From Halolacustris sp051744345 (GTDB lineage Bacteria; Actinomycetota; Humimicrobiia; Humimicrobiales; Humimicrobiaceae): a DNA stretch of 48,867 nt. The stretch's first letter is position 1. Each line of letters begins with the position of its first letter. The notes under the pieces are model-generated. The model ran no database searches. It saw nothing but the letters and a program-made list of their open reading frames with translations, and had not been told where the DNA came from. The position numbers and the translations under genes were made by a program. Below, piece by piece: positions 16,424-25,185 of this stretch. The stretch is taken from NCBI GenBank assembly GCA_051744345.1, contig JBNJCW010000006.1, positions 1 to 48,867 on the forward strand. Reading direction: 5' to 3'.

Positions 16424-16500
16424 GTGGCCACCCGCCCTGCTGGGCGGCAGGGGCTGCCGCCGGCATATTCCTTGCCGGCAGGTACAGAATAGGCCTAAAT

Positions 16501-17841
16501 TTGCTTCTGCCTGCCGTTATAGGGGTTGCGGCTTTCGGATTGGCGGCTGCGGTAACGGCGGGGGGAAGGAACCGCATGGCTTTTCTTGCGGCTTCTTTTA
16601 CCGTATTTTTGATTCTGGGGATTATAAGTTACGGGCTGGGGCAAAAGCCAGGTATCCTGGCCGGGCTGGAAGGAAGGGAGGTTAGGGCAGCCGGGAGGAT
16701 AGCCACCCATCCCCAGCAGGGGAAAAAGTACAGTTATTTTAGATTAAGCGCCTGCCGGCTGGAGGAGGGGGGCAGTTCTTACCCCATAAAGGAGGAAATA
16801 GAAATACAGGCGGAAACGGATATTGCCTTAAAAAGGGATGAGCAGGCAGTACTGGAGGGCGTTGTAAGGGAGGGAAAGCTTTTCTGCAGCCTGGCAAGCG
16901 ATGCAGGAAGGCAAGGCTGCCCTGCCGGTTTATTCAGGATAAGGAAAAGGGCTTATTCCTGCCTCAAACACAGCTACCATAAATACCTTAGCTATAGCTT
17001 TGCCCCTATCTGCGAGGCCCTGGTACTGGGAAACCGGTCCGGAATACCGCAGGGCATAATAGAAGATTTTAAGGGGGCAGGCATATACCACGTGCTGGCC
17101 ATATCCGGCCTGCATATATCCGTACTGGCATATTTTCTGATGCAATTGCTAAAAAAGGCTCCCGGCTGGCTTGCCCTGCTCATGCTGGCGGGCATACTTG
17201 TTGCCTTTAATCTCCTGGTAGGTCTTAAGGCCAGCCTGCTCAGGGCTTCTTCTATGATGATAATGGTAATGCTGGCCAAATCATGGGGCAGGCATTACCG
17301 CATAGGGGATGTTTTCTTTACCAGTTTTGCCTTTATCCTGCTTATGATGCCCTCTTATTTTACCGACCTTGGCTTCTGGCTGTCCTTTGCTTCCTTTGCT
17401 TCCATAATATTTATTGCTCCCCTGTTTGAAAGGCTGGCGGGATGGCCTAGAAACTATTTCCTAAAGATTATTACCATCTCCTTTTCCATAGGCCTGGCCA
17501 CCCTTCCCCTGAACGCTTATTTTTTTGGAATGTACTCGCTGGCGGCGATATTTTCAAACCTGGCTGTACTGCCCGTCTTCTATATATTTATGGTGATGCT
17601 TTTTTCTGTTTCTTTTTTGGTAATCATATGGCCCCCGATGGGGGCTCTCCTGGCAGCGGTAAACCCTTTGCTTGCATACATCACCAAAACCGCGCACCAT
17701 ATAAGCAGGCTGAGTTTTGCTGTGATAGATTTTTCCGGTTTTGGGGTGCAGGCAGCGGCAATCTATTATGTCCTTTTGCTTTCATTATTGTTATTATTAA
17801 ATAAATATATTCTGGTGAGGGAAGGTTATGGCAAAGAATAA
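16501..17841 (+). CDS. comEC: ComEC/Rec2 DNA-uptake channel, short form with disrupted 5' end
   Basis: Polytopic channel that carries single-stranded DNA across the membrane. It has an OB-like N-terminal part (about 55-140) and the Competence domain with HVLAISGLHIS and many transmembrane helices. At 446 residues it lacks the C-terminal metallo-beta-lactamase domain of full ComEC (700-800 residues), as some lineages do. TTG at 16501 is the first usable start in frame, but coding-like sequence continues upstream in the same frame to about 16430 (WAAGAAAGIFLAG). A GTG at 16424, right after the comEA stop, reads into that sequence only if one frameshift near 16437-16442 is allowed. The true start is probably that GTG. 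The end overlaps holA by 14 bases. Confidence 0.85.
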   Translation: MLLPAVIGVAAFGLAAAVTAGGRNRMAFLAASFTVFLILGIISYGLGQKPGILAGLEGREVRAAGRIATHPQQGKKYSYFRLSACRLEEGGSSYPIKEEIEIQAETDIALKRDEQAVLEGVVREGKLFCSLASDAGRQGCPAGLFRIRKRAYSCLKHSYHKYLSYSFAPICEALVLGNRSGIPQGIIEDFKGAGIYHVLAISGLHISVLAYFLMQLLKKAPGWLALLMLAGILVAFNLLVGLKASLLRASSMMIMVMLAKSWGRHYRIGDVFFTSFAFILLMMPSYFTDLGFWLSFASFASIIFIAPLFERLAGWPRNYFLKIITISFSIGLATLPLNAYFFGMYSLAAIFSNLAVLPVFYIFMVMLFSVSFLVIIWPPMGALLAAVNPLLAYITKTAHHISRLSFAVIDFSGFGVQAAAIYYVLLLSLLLLLNKYILVREGYGKE

Positions 17842-18808
17842 TGCGAAGCCCTGCATCCTGTATATAAGCAGGAGCGGTTCAGTGCTGGATGAAAAGGTAT
17901 CCGGAATCAAGAAAAAAATAAAGGGAAAAATAAATACAGATACGGACTTTAAGGTTTATGACAGTCCGGAGGAAATTGATGAATCAGAGCTTCTGAACTT
18001 TTTGGGCATGCCTTCTTTTTTTTCCGAAGGCAAAGTACTGGTGCTAAAGAATGTGGAAAGCTATCCGGCCTCCCTTATGAAGATGCTTTCCCGGCAGATA
18101 AAGAAGCTGGGAAGCGGTGTCTTTCTGGTGATGACTTCCTCGAAGGAGAAGCTTAACCGGGAATTTTTGGAAGCGGTGAAATCTTCAGGAACCATAAAGA
18201 GCATCAGGGTTCCCACCGCAGAAAGCGCCCGACGGTGGCTTAAGGAAAAAGCCGAGCTTGACGGCCTGAATTTCAGCTCCGGGGCCATGGAGACTTTCCT
18301 GGAAAATGTGGACTACCAGCTGGACAGCATTAAGCACGAGTATGAGAAACTCTATACCTATGCCTCCAGCTCCAAGGATTCGGTTATAGGTACCAGGGAA
18401 GTGAACCGGCTGGTTACCAGGGTTTATAACCTGAGGGTTTTTGACCTGGTGGATTATATAGGCCAAAGGGATAAAAACGGAGCACTTGCAGCCCTAAGGT
18501 CAGTACTGGAAGAAAAATGGGCCTTGATGGGGGCGGTAACCCTTTTGCACCGCTGTTTCAAGGCTATGACCTATTTTAAATATAATCTGGACCAGCAGGC
18601 TGAAGGTTATATAAGGAACAATACCAGAACCCCCGCATACCTTGTAAACAAGGTGATGAGAAAATACAGAAAATTCAGCGGCAATTACCGGTTAGGGGAG
18701 ATGATAAAAATAATGGGCATACTGAATGACTACGATATGCGTTTCAGGGATGCACACCAGCCCAAAAATCTTATGATAGGTTTGATTTCCGAGATTACAG
18801 GAGATTAG
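17828..18808 (+). CDS. holA: DNA polymerase III delta subunit
   Basis: Clamp-loader subunit that opens the sliding clamp. 326 residues, with the weakly conserved AAA+-like N-terminal region (SFFSEGKVLVLKN at about 64-76), the LVTRVYNLRVFDLVDYIG stretch and the C-terminal helical collar. It follows comEC and precedes rpsT, the standard location of holA. ATG at 17828 follows GGGAAGG and overlaps comEC. It overlaps the convergent rpsT stop by 4 bases. Confidence 0.92.
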   Translation: MAKNNAKPCILYISRSGSVLDEKVSGIKKKIKGKINTDTDFKVYDSPEEIDESELLNFLGMPSFFSEGKVLVLKNVESYPASLMKMLSRQIKKLGSGVFLVMTSSKEKLNREFLEAVKSSGTIKSIRVPTAESARRWLKEKAELDGLNFSSGAMETFLENVDYQLDSIKHEYEKLYTYASSSKDSVIGTREVNRLVTRVYNLRVFDLVDYIGQRDKNGALAALRSVLEEKWALMGAVTLLHRCFKAMTYFKYNLDQQAEGYIRNNTRTPAYLVNKVMRKYRKFSGNYRLGEMIKIMGILNDYDMRFRDAHQPKNLMIGLISEITGD

Positions 18809-19071
18809 GCTTTAAGAGAGGAAAGCTTTTTGGCAGCCTTGGATTTCTTATTGGCCGCAAAATTAGCATGTACAGCGTTTTTCTTGGCTGCCTTATCCAG
18901 CGCCTTGTAAAGCATGTCCAGGTTCTTTTTGGCAGCCTCTGCGTCCTTTGACTCCACAGACTGCAGGAATTTTTTATGAAGGCTCCTTATTCTGGTCTTA
19001 AGAGCTTTGTTATTAAGGTTCCTTACAATGTTTTGCCTGTCTCTTTTTTCCTGTGACTTTATATTAGGCAT
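18805..19071 (-). CDS. rpsT: Ribosomal protein S20
   Basis: Small, highly basic, helical protein of the 30S subunit, 88 residues, starting MPNIKSQEKRDRQN and ending with a Lys-rich helix. ATG at 19071 follows AGGAAA. It is transcribed against holA; the two stop codons overlap, leaving no room for a shared terminator between them. It has its own promoter upstream. Confidence 0.96.
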   Translation of the reverse strand: MPNIKSQEKRDRQNIVRNLNNKALKTRIRSLHKKFLQSVESKDAEAAKKNLDMLYKALDKAAKKNAVHANFAANKKSKAAKKLSSLKA

Positions 19072-19110
19072 ATTTAATCTTTTCCTTTCAGGTATAAATT
19101 TCGAAAATCT

Positions 19111-19139
19111 ATTTTAGCACTTTTTACTAAAATTGAAAA
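19111..19139 (-). promoter_or_regulatory. rpsT promoter
   Basis: On the minus strand: TTTTCA (19134-19139), 17-base spacer, TAAAAT (19111-19116) with an upstream TGC forming an extended -10. It sits about 40 bases before the rpsT start. Confidence 0.4.
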
Positions 19140-19163
19140 ATATTATAATTTAGGAAATTTAAA

Positions 19164-19172
19164 TGATATAAT
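19164..19172 (+). promoter_or_regulatory. murJ promoter, extended -10
   Basis: TGATATAAT, a perfect extended -10 element (hexamer 19167-19172), 30 bases before the murJ start. No good -35, which extended -10 promoters can do without. Confidence 0.4.
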
Positions 19173-19202
19173 TCTTTTTCCATTAAAGCAATAGGAAATT
19201 TT

Positions 19203-20786
19203 ATGCAGAAAGACAGTTTCGTTTCCAGGCAGAAGATACTGGGGGCCACAATAATAGTAACCCTGGCCATACTGCTTTCCAAGGTAAGCGGCCTGGTAAG
19301 GGATCAGGTAATGGCCGGTTACTTCGGCATAACCTATGACACCGATGCCTTTACCTGGGCTTACTTTATCCCCAACCTGTTTAAGGTTCTGTTTGCCGAA
19401 TCGCTGATTGTGGCGGCTTTTATACCTATCTACTCATCTTACCTCAAGAAGGACCAGAGGGAGCAGATGCGCTCATTTGTAAACTCGGTTGCCAGCATAA
19501 TGGTGTTAGCCTTTACCTTTATAGCTATCCTTATATTCATATTCTCTCCCCAGATAGGCCAACTCCTTTCGGCTATAGCCAACCAGCAGCTGGATGTTGC
19601 AAAATTTGTGCTGATGAGCAGGATAATGATATTCTCCCTGGTTGCCCTGGGCCTTTCGGGGCTGGCAACCGGCATACTTAATTCCCATAATCTGTTTACG
19701 GTTCCGGCTGTAGCACCCCTGGTGATGAACGTGGCCACGGTTATATTTGTGGTAATACTTGCCAGGAAGCTGGGAATAGTATCCATGGCCATAGGGGCTA
19801 TGGCGGGCTCCCTTTTGCATCTGGCGGTCCAGCTGCCCCAGCTTAAGGTATCGGGGATAAGGTACAGGTTCGGGATTGATTTTGGGCAAAAAGCGGTAAG
19901 GGAGATGTTTTCATTGATGTTTCCCATACTGCTTAGCCTGGGAGCCGTACAGCTTAACAACAGCGTGGACAACTTTTTTGCATTGAACCTGGGGCCGGGA
20001 AACACCACCGCCCTTACCTTGTCCTGGAGGGTGGCAAACCTGCCCCTGGGTGTGTTTTCGGTGGCAGTCATAACTGTCCTTTACCCTCTTTTTTCCCGCC
20101 AGGCAGCATCAAATGATGCCAGGGGACTGAAGGAGAGCTTTTCCCTGGGGGTAAGGGAAATAGGATACATGATGCTTCCTGCAACCGTAGGGCTGGTTAT
20201 CTTAAGCCATCCCATAATTAAGGTGCTGTTTGAGCATTACAGGTTTTCAGCTGATGATACCGCCAGGGTTTCCTTCATACTTATTTTCCACAGCCTGGGG
20301 CTGGTATTCTTTGGTTTGCTGATGATTTTAAACCGGATTTTTTATTCCTTTAAAAATGTAATAACCCCCCTAAAGGTTGCCGCGGTTTCCATAGGGGTAA
20401 ACTTTTTGCTGGACTGGGTGCTCATAAAATTCATGGACGCGGGGGGGCTTGCATTATCCACCTCACTTGTTGCATTATGTAATACAGCGATACTCCTGGT
20501 TATCTTAAGGAAAAAGGTAGGAAACCTGGGAGGAAAGAGGATAACTGCCTCTTACCTTAAAATGATTCTGGCCTCAGCGGTGATGGGGCTGTGTGTTTAC
20601 TGGCTGTGGAGGCTGATAGAGGATTTTGCCTACAGGGGACTGGCCCAGCTTATAGTTTCCATGGGGGCTGCTATAATAGCAGGGGGAGCGGTTTATGTGC
20701 TCCTTACCTACCTGTTTAGGATGGAAGAGGTAAGGTTTGTGGCAGAAATGGCAAGGAAATTTAAACATAAGGGTTTTAGGAAATGA
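19203..20786 (+). CDS. murJ: Lipid II flippase MurJ
   Basis: Membrane protein of the MOP superfamily that flips the peptidoglycan precursor lipid II. 527 residues, about 14 transmembrane helices. The N-terminal SKVSGLVRDQVMAGYFG block and NLFKVLFAES are characteristic of MurJ/MviN. ATG at 19203 follows AGGAAA. It overlaps lepA by 4 bases (ATGA). It is the cell-wall gene in an otherwise translation/competence block. Confidence 0.95.
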   Translation: MQKDSFVSRQKILGATIIVTLAILLSKVSGLVRDQVMAGYFGITYDTDAFTWAYFIPNLFKVLFAESLIVAAFIPIYSSYLKKDQREQMRSFVNSVASIMVLAFTFIAILIFIFSPQIGQLLSAIANQQLDVAKFVLMSRIMIFSLVALGLSGLATGILNSHNLFTVPAVAPLVMNVATVIFVVILARKLGIVSMAIGAMAGSLLHLAVQLPQLKVSGIRYRFGIDFGQKAVREMFSLMFPILLSLGAVQLNNSVDNFFALNLGPGNTTALTLSWRVANLPLGVFSVAVITVLYPLFSRQAASNDARGLKESFSLGVREIGYMMLPATVGLVILSHPIIKVLFEHYRFSADDTARVSFILIFHSLGLVFFGLLMILNRIFYSFKNVITPLKVAAVSIGVNFLLDWVLIKFMDAGGLALSTSLVALCNTAILLVILRKKVGNLGGKRITASYLKMILASAVMGLCVYWLWRLIEDFAYRGLAQLIVSMGAAIIAGGAVYVLLTYLFRMEEVRFVAEMARKFKHKGFRK

Positions 20787-22594
20787 GCGACAGCAGGCTT
20801 ATAAGGAATTTTTCAATAATTGCACATATAGATCACGGCAAGTCAACACTTGCGGACCGCGTACTGGAGGCTACAGATACGGTAAGCCCCAGGGACATGC
20901 TGGAGCAGTACCTGGATGATATGGACCTGGAAAGGGAGAGGGGCATTACCATAAAGTCCCATGCGGTGAGGGTAATCTATAACAGCGGTATTGACGGCAA
21001 CCGTTATATATTCAACCTAATAGACACCCCCGGGCATGTCGATTTCAGCTACGAGGTATCCAGGAGCCTGGCTGCCTGCGAGGGGGCCATTCTGCTGGTT
21101 GATGCCAGCCAGGGCATACAGGCCCAGACCCTGGCTAACATATACCTGGCCATGGACAATGACCTGGAGATAATTCCGGTTATAAACAAGATTGATCTGG
21201 CCAGTGCCCAGACAGGCGAAGTGGTAACCGAGCTTTCACAGATACTTGGTGTAGAAGAAAAGGATATCCTTCAGGTCAGCGCTAAGACCGGCCAGGGGCT
21301 GACCGAAATACTGGAGAGGATAGTCCTGGACATACCCCCTCCCAGAGGTTCTGCCGGGAAGCCTCTTCAGGCACTTATATTCGATTCCCAGTACAATACC
21401 TACCGCGGGGTGGTAGCCCTTATAAGGGTGGTAAACGGAAGCATAGGCAAGGGAACGAGGGTAAGGTTCATGGGAGAAAAGGTATCCTCGGAAGTAGAGG
21501 AAGTAGGCATACTCTCTCCCAAGATGGTGCCAAAGGCCAGGCTGGAAATGGGGGAGGTGGGCTACGTTATAACCGGGATAAAGGAAGTTGAGCATATAAC
21601 CGTGGGGGATACCATAACCTCTAATGACAGCCCTGCGGCCAGCAGCCTGCCCGGATACAAGAAACCCAAACCCATGGTTTACTGCGGGCTTTTTCCCCTG
21701 GAAGGGGGAGACTATGAGGATTTGAGGGATGCCCTGCATAAGCTGGCCCTAAATGATTCTTCCCTTGATTTTATGCCGGAGTCTTCCCAGGCTCTGGGTT
21801 TCGGGTTCAGGTGCGGTTTCCTGGGCCTGCTGCACATGGAGATAGTAAAGGAAAGGCTGGAAAGGGAATACGGCCTGAGGCTTATAACCACCGCCCCCAA
21901 TGTCGCCTACAGGGTGGTGATTGCCGACGGCGGCGAAAAAGAGGTTACCCGGCCTTCGGATTTCCCCACTTCCGAGCAGATAGAAACCATAAAGGAACCG
22001 TTTGCCAGTGCCACCATAATAACTCCCAAGGATTATATCGGAGAGGTGATGAAGCTGTGCAATGCAAGGAGGGGCGAATATATAGACATGCAGTATATAT
22101 CCATGGAGAGGGTGGACATAAAATACAAGCTCCCCCTTTCAGAGATAATAGTTGACTTTTTTAACCTGCTGAAATCTGTAACCAGCGGCTTTGCTTCTCT
22201 GGACTATGAGGTTTTAGACTACAGGGAATCTGACCTGGTAAAACTGGATATGCTGGTAGCAGGGGATAAGGTGGATGAGCTTTCTACCATAATACACAGG
22301 GACAAGGCTTATTACCTGGGAAGGGAGCTGGCCGCCAAGCTCAGGAAGATAATACCCCGGCAGAATTTTGAGGTAGCCATACAGGCAGCCATAGGCAAAA
22401 GGATTATTGCCAAGGAAAGGATAGCCCCCTACCGCAAAGATGTTACCTCCGGGCTTTATGGCGGGGATATCACCAGGAAAAGGAAGGTGCTGGAAAAACA
22501 GAAAGAGGGCAAGAAGAAGCTTAAGAAAATAGGCAGGGTGGAAATACCTGATGATGCCTTCATGAGTTTTTACAAGATAGATTCGGGCAGTTAG
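20783..22594 (+). CDS. lepA: Elongation factor 4 (LepA)
   Basis: Ribosome-associated GTPase that can back-translocate stalled ribosomes and affects initiation. 603 residues with G1 AHIDHGKST (14-22), RGITIK, DTPGH, NKIDL, EF-G-like domains and the LepA-specific C-terminal domain ending around KKLKKIGRVEIP. Start overlaps the murJ stop. hemW, a frequent next gene, is not found; a 153-base gap and two metallo-beta-lactamase-fold genes follow. Confidence 0.97.
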   Translation: MSDSRLIRNFSIIAHIDHGKSTLADRVLEATDTVSPRDMLEQYLDDMDLERERGITIKSHAVRVIYNSGIDGNRYIFNLIDTPGHVDFSYEVSRSLAACEGAILLVDASQGIQAQTLANIYLAMDNDLEIIPVINKIDLASAQTGEVVTELSQILGVEEKDILQVSAKTGQGLTEILERIVLDIPPPRGSAGKPLQALIFDSQYNTYRGVVALIRVVNGSIGKGTRVRFMGEKVSSEVEEVGILSPKMVPKARLEMGEVGYVITGIKEVEHITVGDTITSNDSPAASSLPGYKKPKPMVYCGLFPLEGGDYEDLRDALHKLALNDSSLDFMPESSQALGFGFRCGFLGLLHMEIVKERLEREYGLRLITTAPNVAYRVVIADGGEKEVTRPSDFPTSEQIETIKEPFASATIITPKDYIGEVMKLCNARRGEYIDMQYISMERVDIKYKLPLSEIIVDFFNLLKSVTSGFASLDYEVLDYRESDLVKLDMLVAGDKVDELSTIIHRDKAYYLGRELAAKLRKIIPRQNFEVAIQAAIGKRIIAKERIAPYRKDVTSGLYGGDITRKRKVLEKQKEGKKKLKKIGRVEIPDDAFMSFYKIDSGS

Positions 22595-22747
22595 ATTATA
22601 TGCAGAAATACCATTCATGCAGTGCTTCCGCAGGATATTGCTGGTAAAAACATGATTGCTATTTAAAAATTATCCTTATCAGCAGTGGATCAGAGCATTT
22701 CTCAACCGGCAGGAATAACATTTATACAGGCAAAGAAACCAAAAAAA

Positions 22748-23683
22748 ATGAAAATAGAAATCATAGGGACAGAATCTTTGGGGGTAAGAGGCATGTGCTG
22801 TTTTGTGGAAACAGGGAAAAGAAAGATATTGATTGATCCCGGCATAGCCCTGGGATATTTCAGGTACGGCCTCCTTCCCCATCCTTATCAGGCGGCAGTG
22901 GGCAATATGGTGGCCAAGAAGATCATAGAGAGATGGTCAATAGCTACCGATATAGTATTCAGCCATTTTCACGGGGATCATGTTCCCCTGCAGGATGCCA
23001 ATCCCTATCAGCTTGATCTGAGGAAATTGACAGGCATTAATAAAAATATCCGGATATGGACCAAAATGCTGTCACATCTTTCTCCGCTTGAAAAGAGAAG
23101 AGCAGATTCTATTTCCTCTGTTTTAAGCCAGGAGTTGATTGAGGCAGAGGGCAGAAAGGAGAGTCCTTTGACCTTTTCGGAACAGGTGCTGCATGGTGAC
23201 GGGGACAATAACCCTGTAACGGTTATGATGACCAAAATTGAGGAAGATTTTATTTTTGTACATGCCTCGGACATACAATTGTTTAGCACTTCCACAATTA
23301 TGTCCATAATGGAATGGAAACCTGATGTGGTATTTGTGGATGGCCCTGCCCTCTACCTTTCTGATAAAATCGGGCAGGAACTGATTGATAAGGCAAGGGA
23401 TAATGCCGTAAAGCTTTCCCGCAAAACAGGCATTTTAATAATTGACCACCATTTGATGAGGAGCAGCCAGGGAGAAATATGGATGGAAGGCTTAAAATCT
23501 TCTGTAGAAAGTAAAATTATATGCGGGGCGGATTTTATGGGAGAACCGAGGAGAATGCTTGAAGCCAGGCGGAGCAGCCTTTATGAGCAGATGCCTGTAG
23601 CCAAAAACTGGCACCAGAGGTATGCCCGGGGCAAGGCCAGCCCGGACCATTATTTAAAGCTTGCCAGAAAAATTTACCAATAA
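22748..23683 (+). CDS. Metallo-beta-lactamase-fold protein, UPF0282-like
   Basis: Cytoplasmic metallo-hydrolase-like protein, 311 residues from ATG at 22748. The metal motif HFHGDH (H73, H75, D77, H78) and the N-terminal ESLGVRGM / ILIDPGIALG / GLLPHP stretch resemble the UPF0282 family, best known from archaea and of unknown function. A GTG at 22685 would add 21 residues, but the family normally starts at the MKIEIIG strand. Later blocks DGPALYL and IIDHHLMR are metal-fold-like. The substrate is unknown. It lies after lepA and before a second, unrelated member of the fold. Confidence 0.75.
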   Translation: MKIEIIGTESLGVRGMCCFVETGKRKILIDPGIALGYFRYGLLPHPYQAAVGNMVAKKIIERWSIATDIVFSHFHGDHVPLQDANPYQLDLRKLTGINKNIRIWTKMLSHLSPLEKRRADSISSVLSQELIEAEGRKESPLTFSEQVLHGDGDNNPVTVMMTKIEEDFIFVHASDIQLFSTSTIMSIMEWKPDVVFVDGPALYLSDKIGQELIDKARDNAVKLSRKTGILIIDHHLMRSSQGEIWMEGLKSSVESKIICGADFMGEPRRMLEARRSSLYEQMPVAKNWHQRYARGKASPDHYLKLARKIYQ

Positions 23684-23715
23684 CCTCAAAAGCAGCTATC
23701 AGAGGTTCCTGCCTC

Positions 23716-23747
23716 TTGAATAATTATGAACAATGGTTCATAATTAT
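23716..23747 (+). promoter_or_regulatory. Promoter with embedded perfect operator dyad
   Basis: TTGAAT (23716-23721), 17-base spacer, CATAAT (23739-23744). A perfect 12-base inverted repeat with a 4-base centre (ATAATTATGAAC / GTTCATAATTAT, 23720-23747) covers the spacer and -10. The TGAA-N6-TTCA core resembles ArsR/SmtB-family operators. It lies 35 bases before the next gene. No T-run follows, so it is not a terminator. Confidence 0.6.
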
Positions 23748-23781
23748 AGATAATATTAATTACTAAATAGAAATACGGGCT

Positions 23782-24636
23782 ATGGCAGCGGCAATAATTG
23801 TTTTAATTATAATAAGTCTGGCCGGTGGCTTTTTATGCAGTTGCCAAAAGGCAGGAACAGGAGATGATTTTTTGCCAGGTTCTGGAGAAAAATGGAAAGA
23901 TATGGCTGATTATCCCAGAATAAAGGTTATCTTTGACAATGCCCCTTATAGCCGAGAACTGGTTCATGGCTGGGGTTTTTCCTGCATCATAGAAAAGATA
24001 GAAAAGACCATACTCTTTGATGCCGGCTCTGAAGGCGGCATGCTTATAAACAATATGGAAGAGGTCGGCATAAACCCGGAGGATATTGATGCAGTTTTTC
24101 TGTCACATATCCATGTGGACCATGTGGGAGGTACAGACAGTTTTTTGGCAAAGAACAGCAATGTTACTGTTTATCTGCCCCAAAGTTTCCCCGAAAGCTT
24201 TATAGGAGGTTTACAAGATTTTGGGGCCAGGGTGCAGGCTGTAGAAAAGCCGGTTGAAATCTGCAGCGGGGTTTATTCTACAGGGGAGCTGGGGAGCTGG
24301 ATAAAAGAACAGTCTTTGGTTATAAAGACGGGCAATGGTTTGATTATTATTACCGGGTGTGCCCATCCGGGAATTGTGGATATTATCAGGGGTTCAATAA
24401 AACTGTGGGGAAAGGAAGTATTTCTGGTAATGGGCGGTTTTCATCTTAATGGACACAGCCGGGGGGAGATAGAAAACATTGTTTCTGAATTAAGAGAATT
24501 GGGCGTAGCTTATGTAGGGCCCTGCCATTGTTCCGGGGATGATGCCTGCAGGATTTTTGAGCAGGAATACGGTAAAAATTTTATAGATATTGGTACCGGA
24601 AGCATAATAGATACTAAAAAATTGGAAATAAAATAG
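23782..24636 (+). CDS. Exported metallo-beta-lactamase-fold hydrolase (COG1237-like)
   Basis: 284 residues. The N-terminus is a hydrophobic segment (3-18) ending in a Cys pair (C19, C21), so it is probably a lipoprotein or membrane-anchored, although the lipobox L-C-S-C is not ideal. The fold carries HIHVDH (H109, H111, D113, H114), GCAHPGI (H195), GGFHL (H221) and a late CHC (H249), the pattern of the COG1237 group that includes dihydropterin-ribofuranosyl-aminobenzene phosphate synthase-like enzymes. The actual substrate is unknown. ATG at 23782. A promoter with an operator-like dyad directly upstream suggests it is switched on by a ligand or metal. Confidence 0.75.
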   Translation: MAAAIIVLIIISLAGGFLCSCQKAGTGDDFLPGSGEKWKDMADYPRIKVIFDNAPYSRELVHGWGFSCIIEKIEKTILFDAGSEGGMLINNMEEVGINPEDIDAVFLSHIHVDHVGGTDSFLAKNSNVTVYLPQSFPESFIGGLQDFGARVQAVEKPVEICSGVYSTGELGSWIKEQSLVIKTGNGLIIITGCAHPGIVDIIRGSIKLWGKEVFLVMGGFHLNGHSRGEIENIVSELRELGVAYVGPCHCSGDDACRIFEQEYGKNFIDIGTGSIIDTKKLEIK

Positions 24637-24654
24637 ATTATTGGAGGTAAAGGG

Positions 24655-24864
24655 ATGCCTATTTACAGCTATATATGCAGGGATTGCAGGCATAAATTTG
24701 AACTTTTAGCTCTAGGGGAGAGAAAAGAAGAGCTGGAATGCAAAAAATGCGGCAGCAAAAATATACAAAAGACTTTTTCTTCTTTCGGGGTGGTTTCTTC
24801 CAGCTCCAAGGGAAGCGGGGAACAGGAAAGCTCCTGCCCTACAGGCACCTGTTCCCTGGGATAG
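24655..24864 (+). CDS. FmdB-type zinc-ribbon protein
   Basis: 69-residue protein with the start MPIYSYICRDC, two CxxC pairs (C8/C11 and C29/C32) and a serine-rich tail ending CPTGTCSLG, typical of the FmdB regulatory family. A role as a putative regulator is only by family name. ATG at 24655 follows GGAGG. It follows the exported hydrolase by 18 bases and may be co-transcribed. Confidence 0.85.
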   Translation: MPIYSYICRDCRHKFELLALGERKEELECKKCGSKNIQKTFSSFGVVSSSSKGSGEQESSCPTGTCSLG

Positions 24865-24984
24865 GCTGCCGGTTTCCGGGGCTGGATGTATCACTTTCAG
24901 GTTGGCCAGCTCTGTTTATGCCAGAGTTATAAAAAATTGTGCAGCGATGTGCAGGCATTAAAAAATCAAACATGGGAGTAAGAG

Positions 24985-25182
24985 ATGTGCCTTTCAAAGG
25001 TTTATGAAAAAGAGAGGGATAAGGAAAAGATAATAGCAGAAGAAGCCTCAAAGGTCGTGGACAATAACGGAACCATCGAGGTCTATACAGTATTTGAGGA
25101 TATAAAAAAACGGGAGGGCTATTTTATAAAAGAGGTAGACCTTGAAAAAAACTACATTATCCTGGAAAGGAAGATGGGGTAA
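24985..25182 (+). CDS. cooT: CooT-type nickel-binding protein
   Basis: 65 residues starting MCLSKVY, with the conserved Cys2 that binds Ni(II) in Rhodospirillum CooT, then a small beta-barrel pattern (TIEVYTVFEDI ... YIILERK). CooT helps nickel delivery to carbon monoxide dehydrogenase. Fits the CODH and [NiFe] hydrogenase encoded in this window. ATG at 24985 follows GGGAGTAAGAG. The next gene starts 3 bases after its stop. Confidence 0.8.
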   Translation: MCLSKVYEKERDKEKIIAEEASKVVDNNGTIEVYTVFEDIKKREGYFIKEVDLEKNYIILERKMG

Positions 25183-25185
25183 AAA

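Noticed and set aside
19131..19172. murJ promoter using TTGAAA at 19133
   Set aside because: Spacing to either TATAAT is 5 or 28 bases. The extended -10 alone is the better model.
22748..24636. The two metallo-beta-lactamase-fold genes as the missing ComEC C-terminal domain
   Set aside because: Their motifs match UPF0282 and COG1237 types, one has an export signal, and they lie 5 kb away with other genes between.
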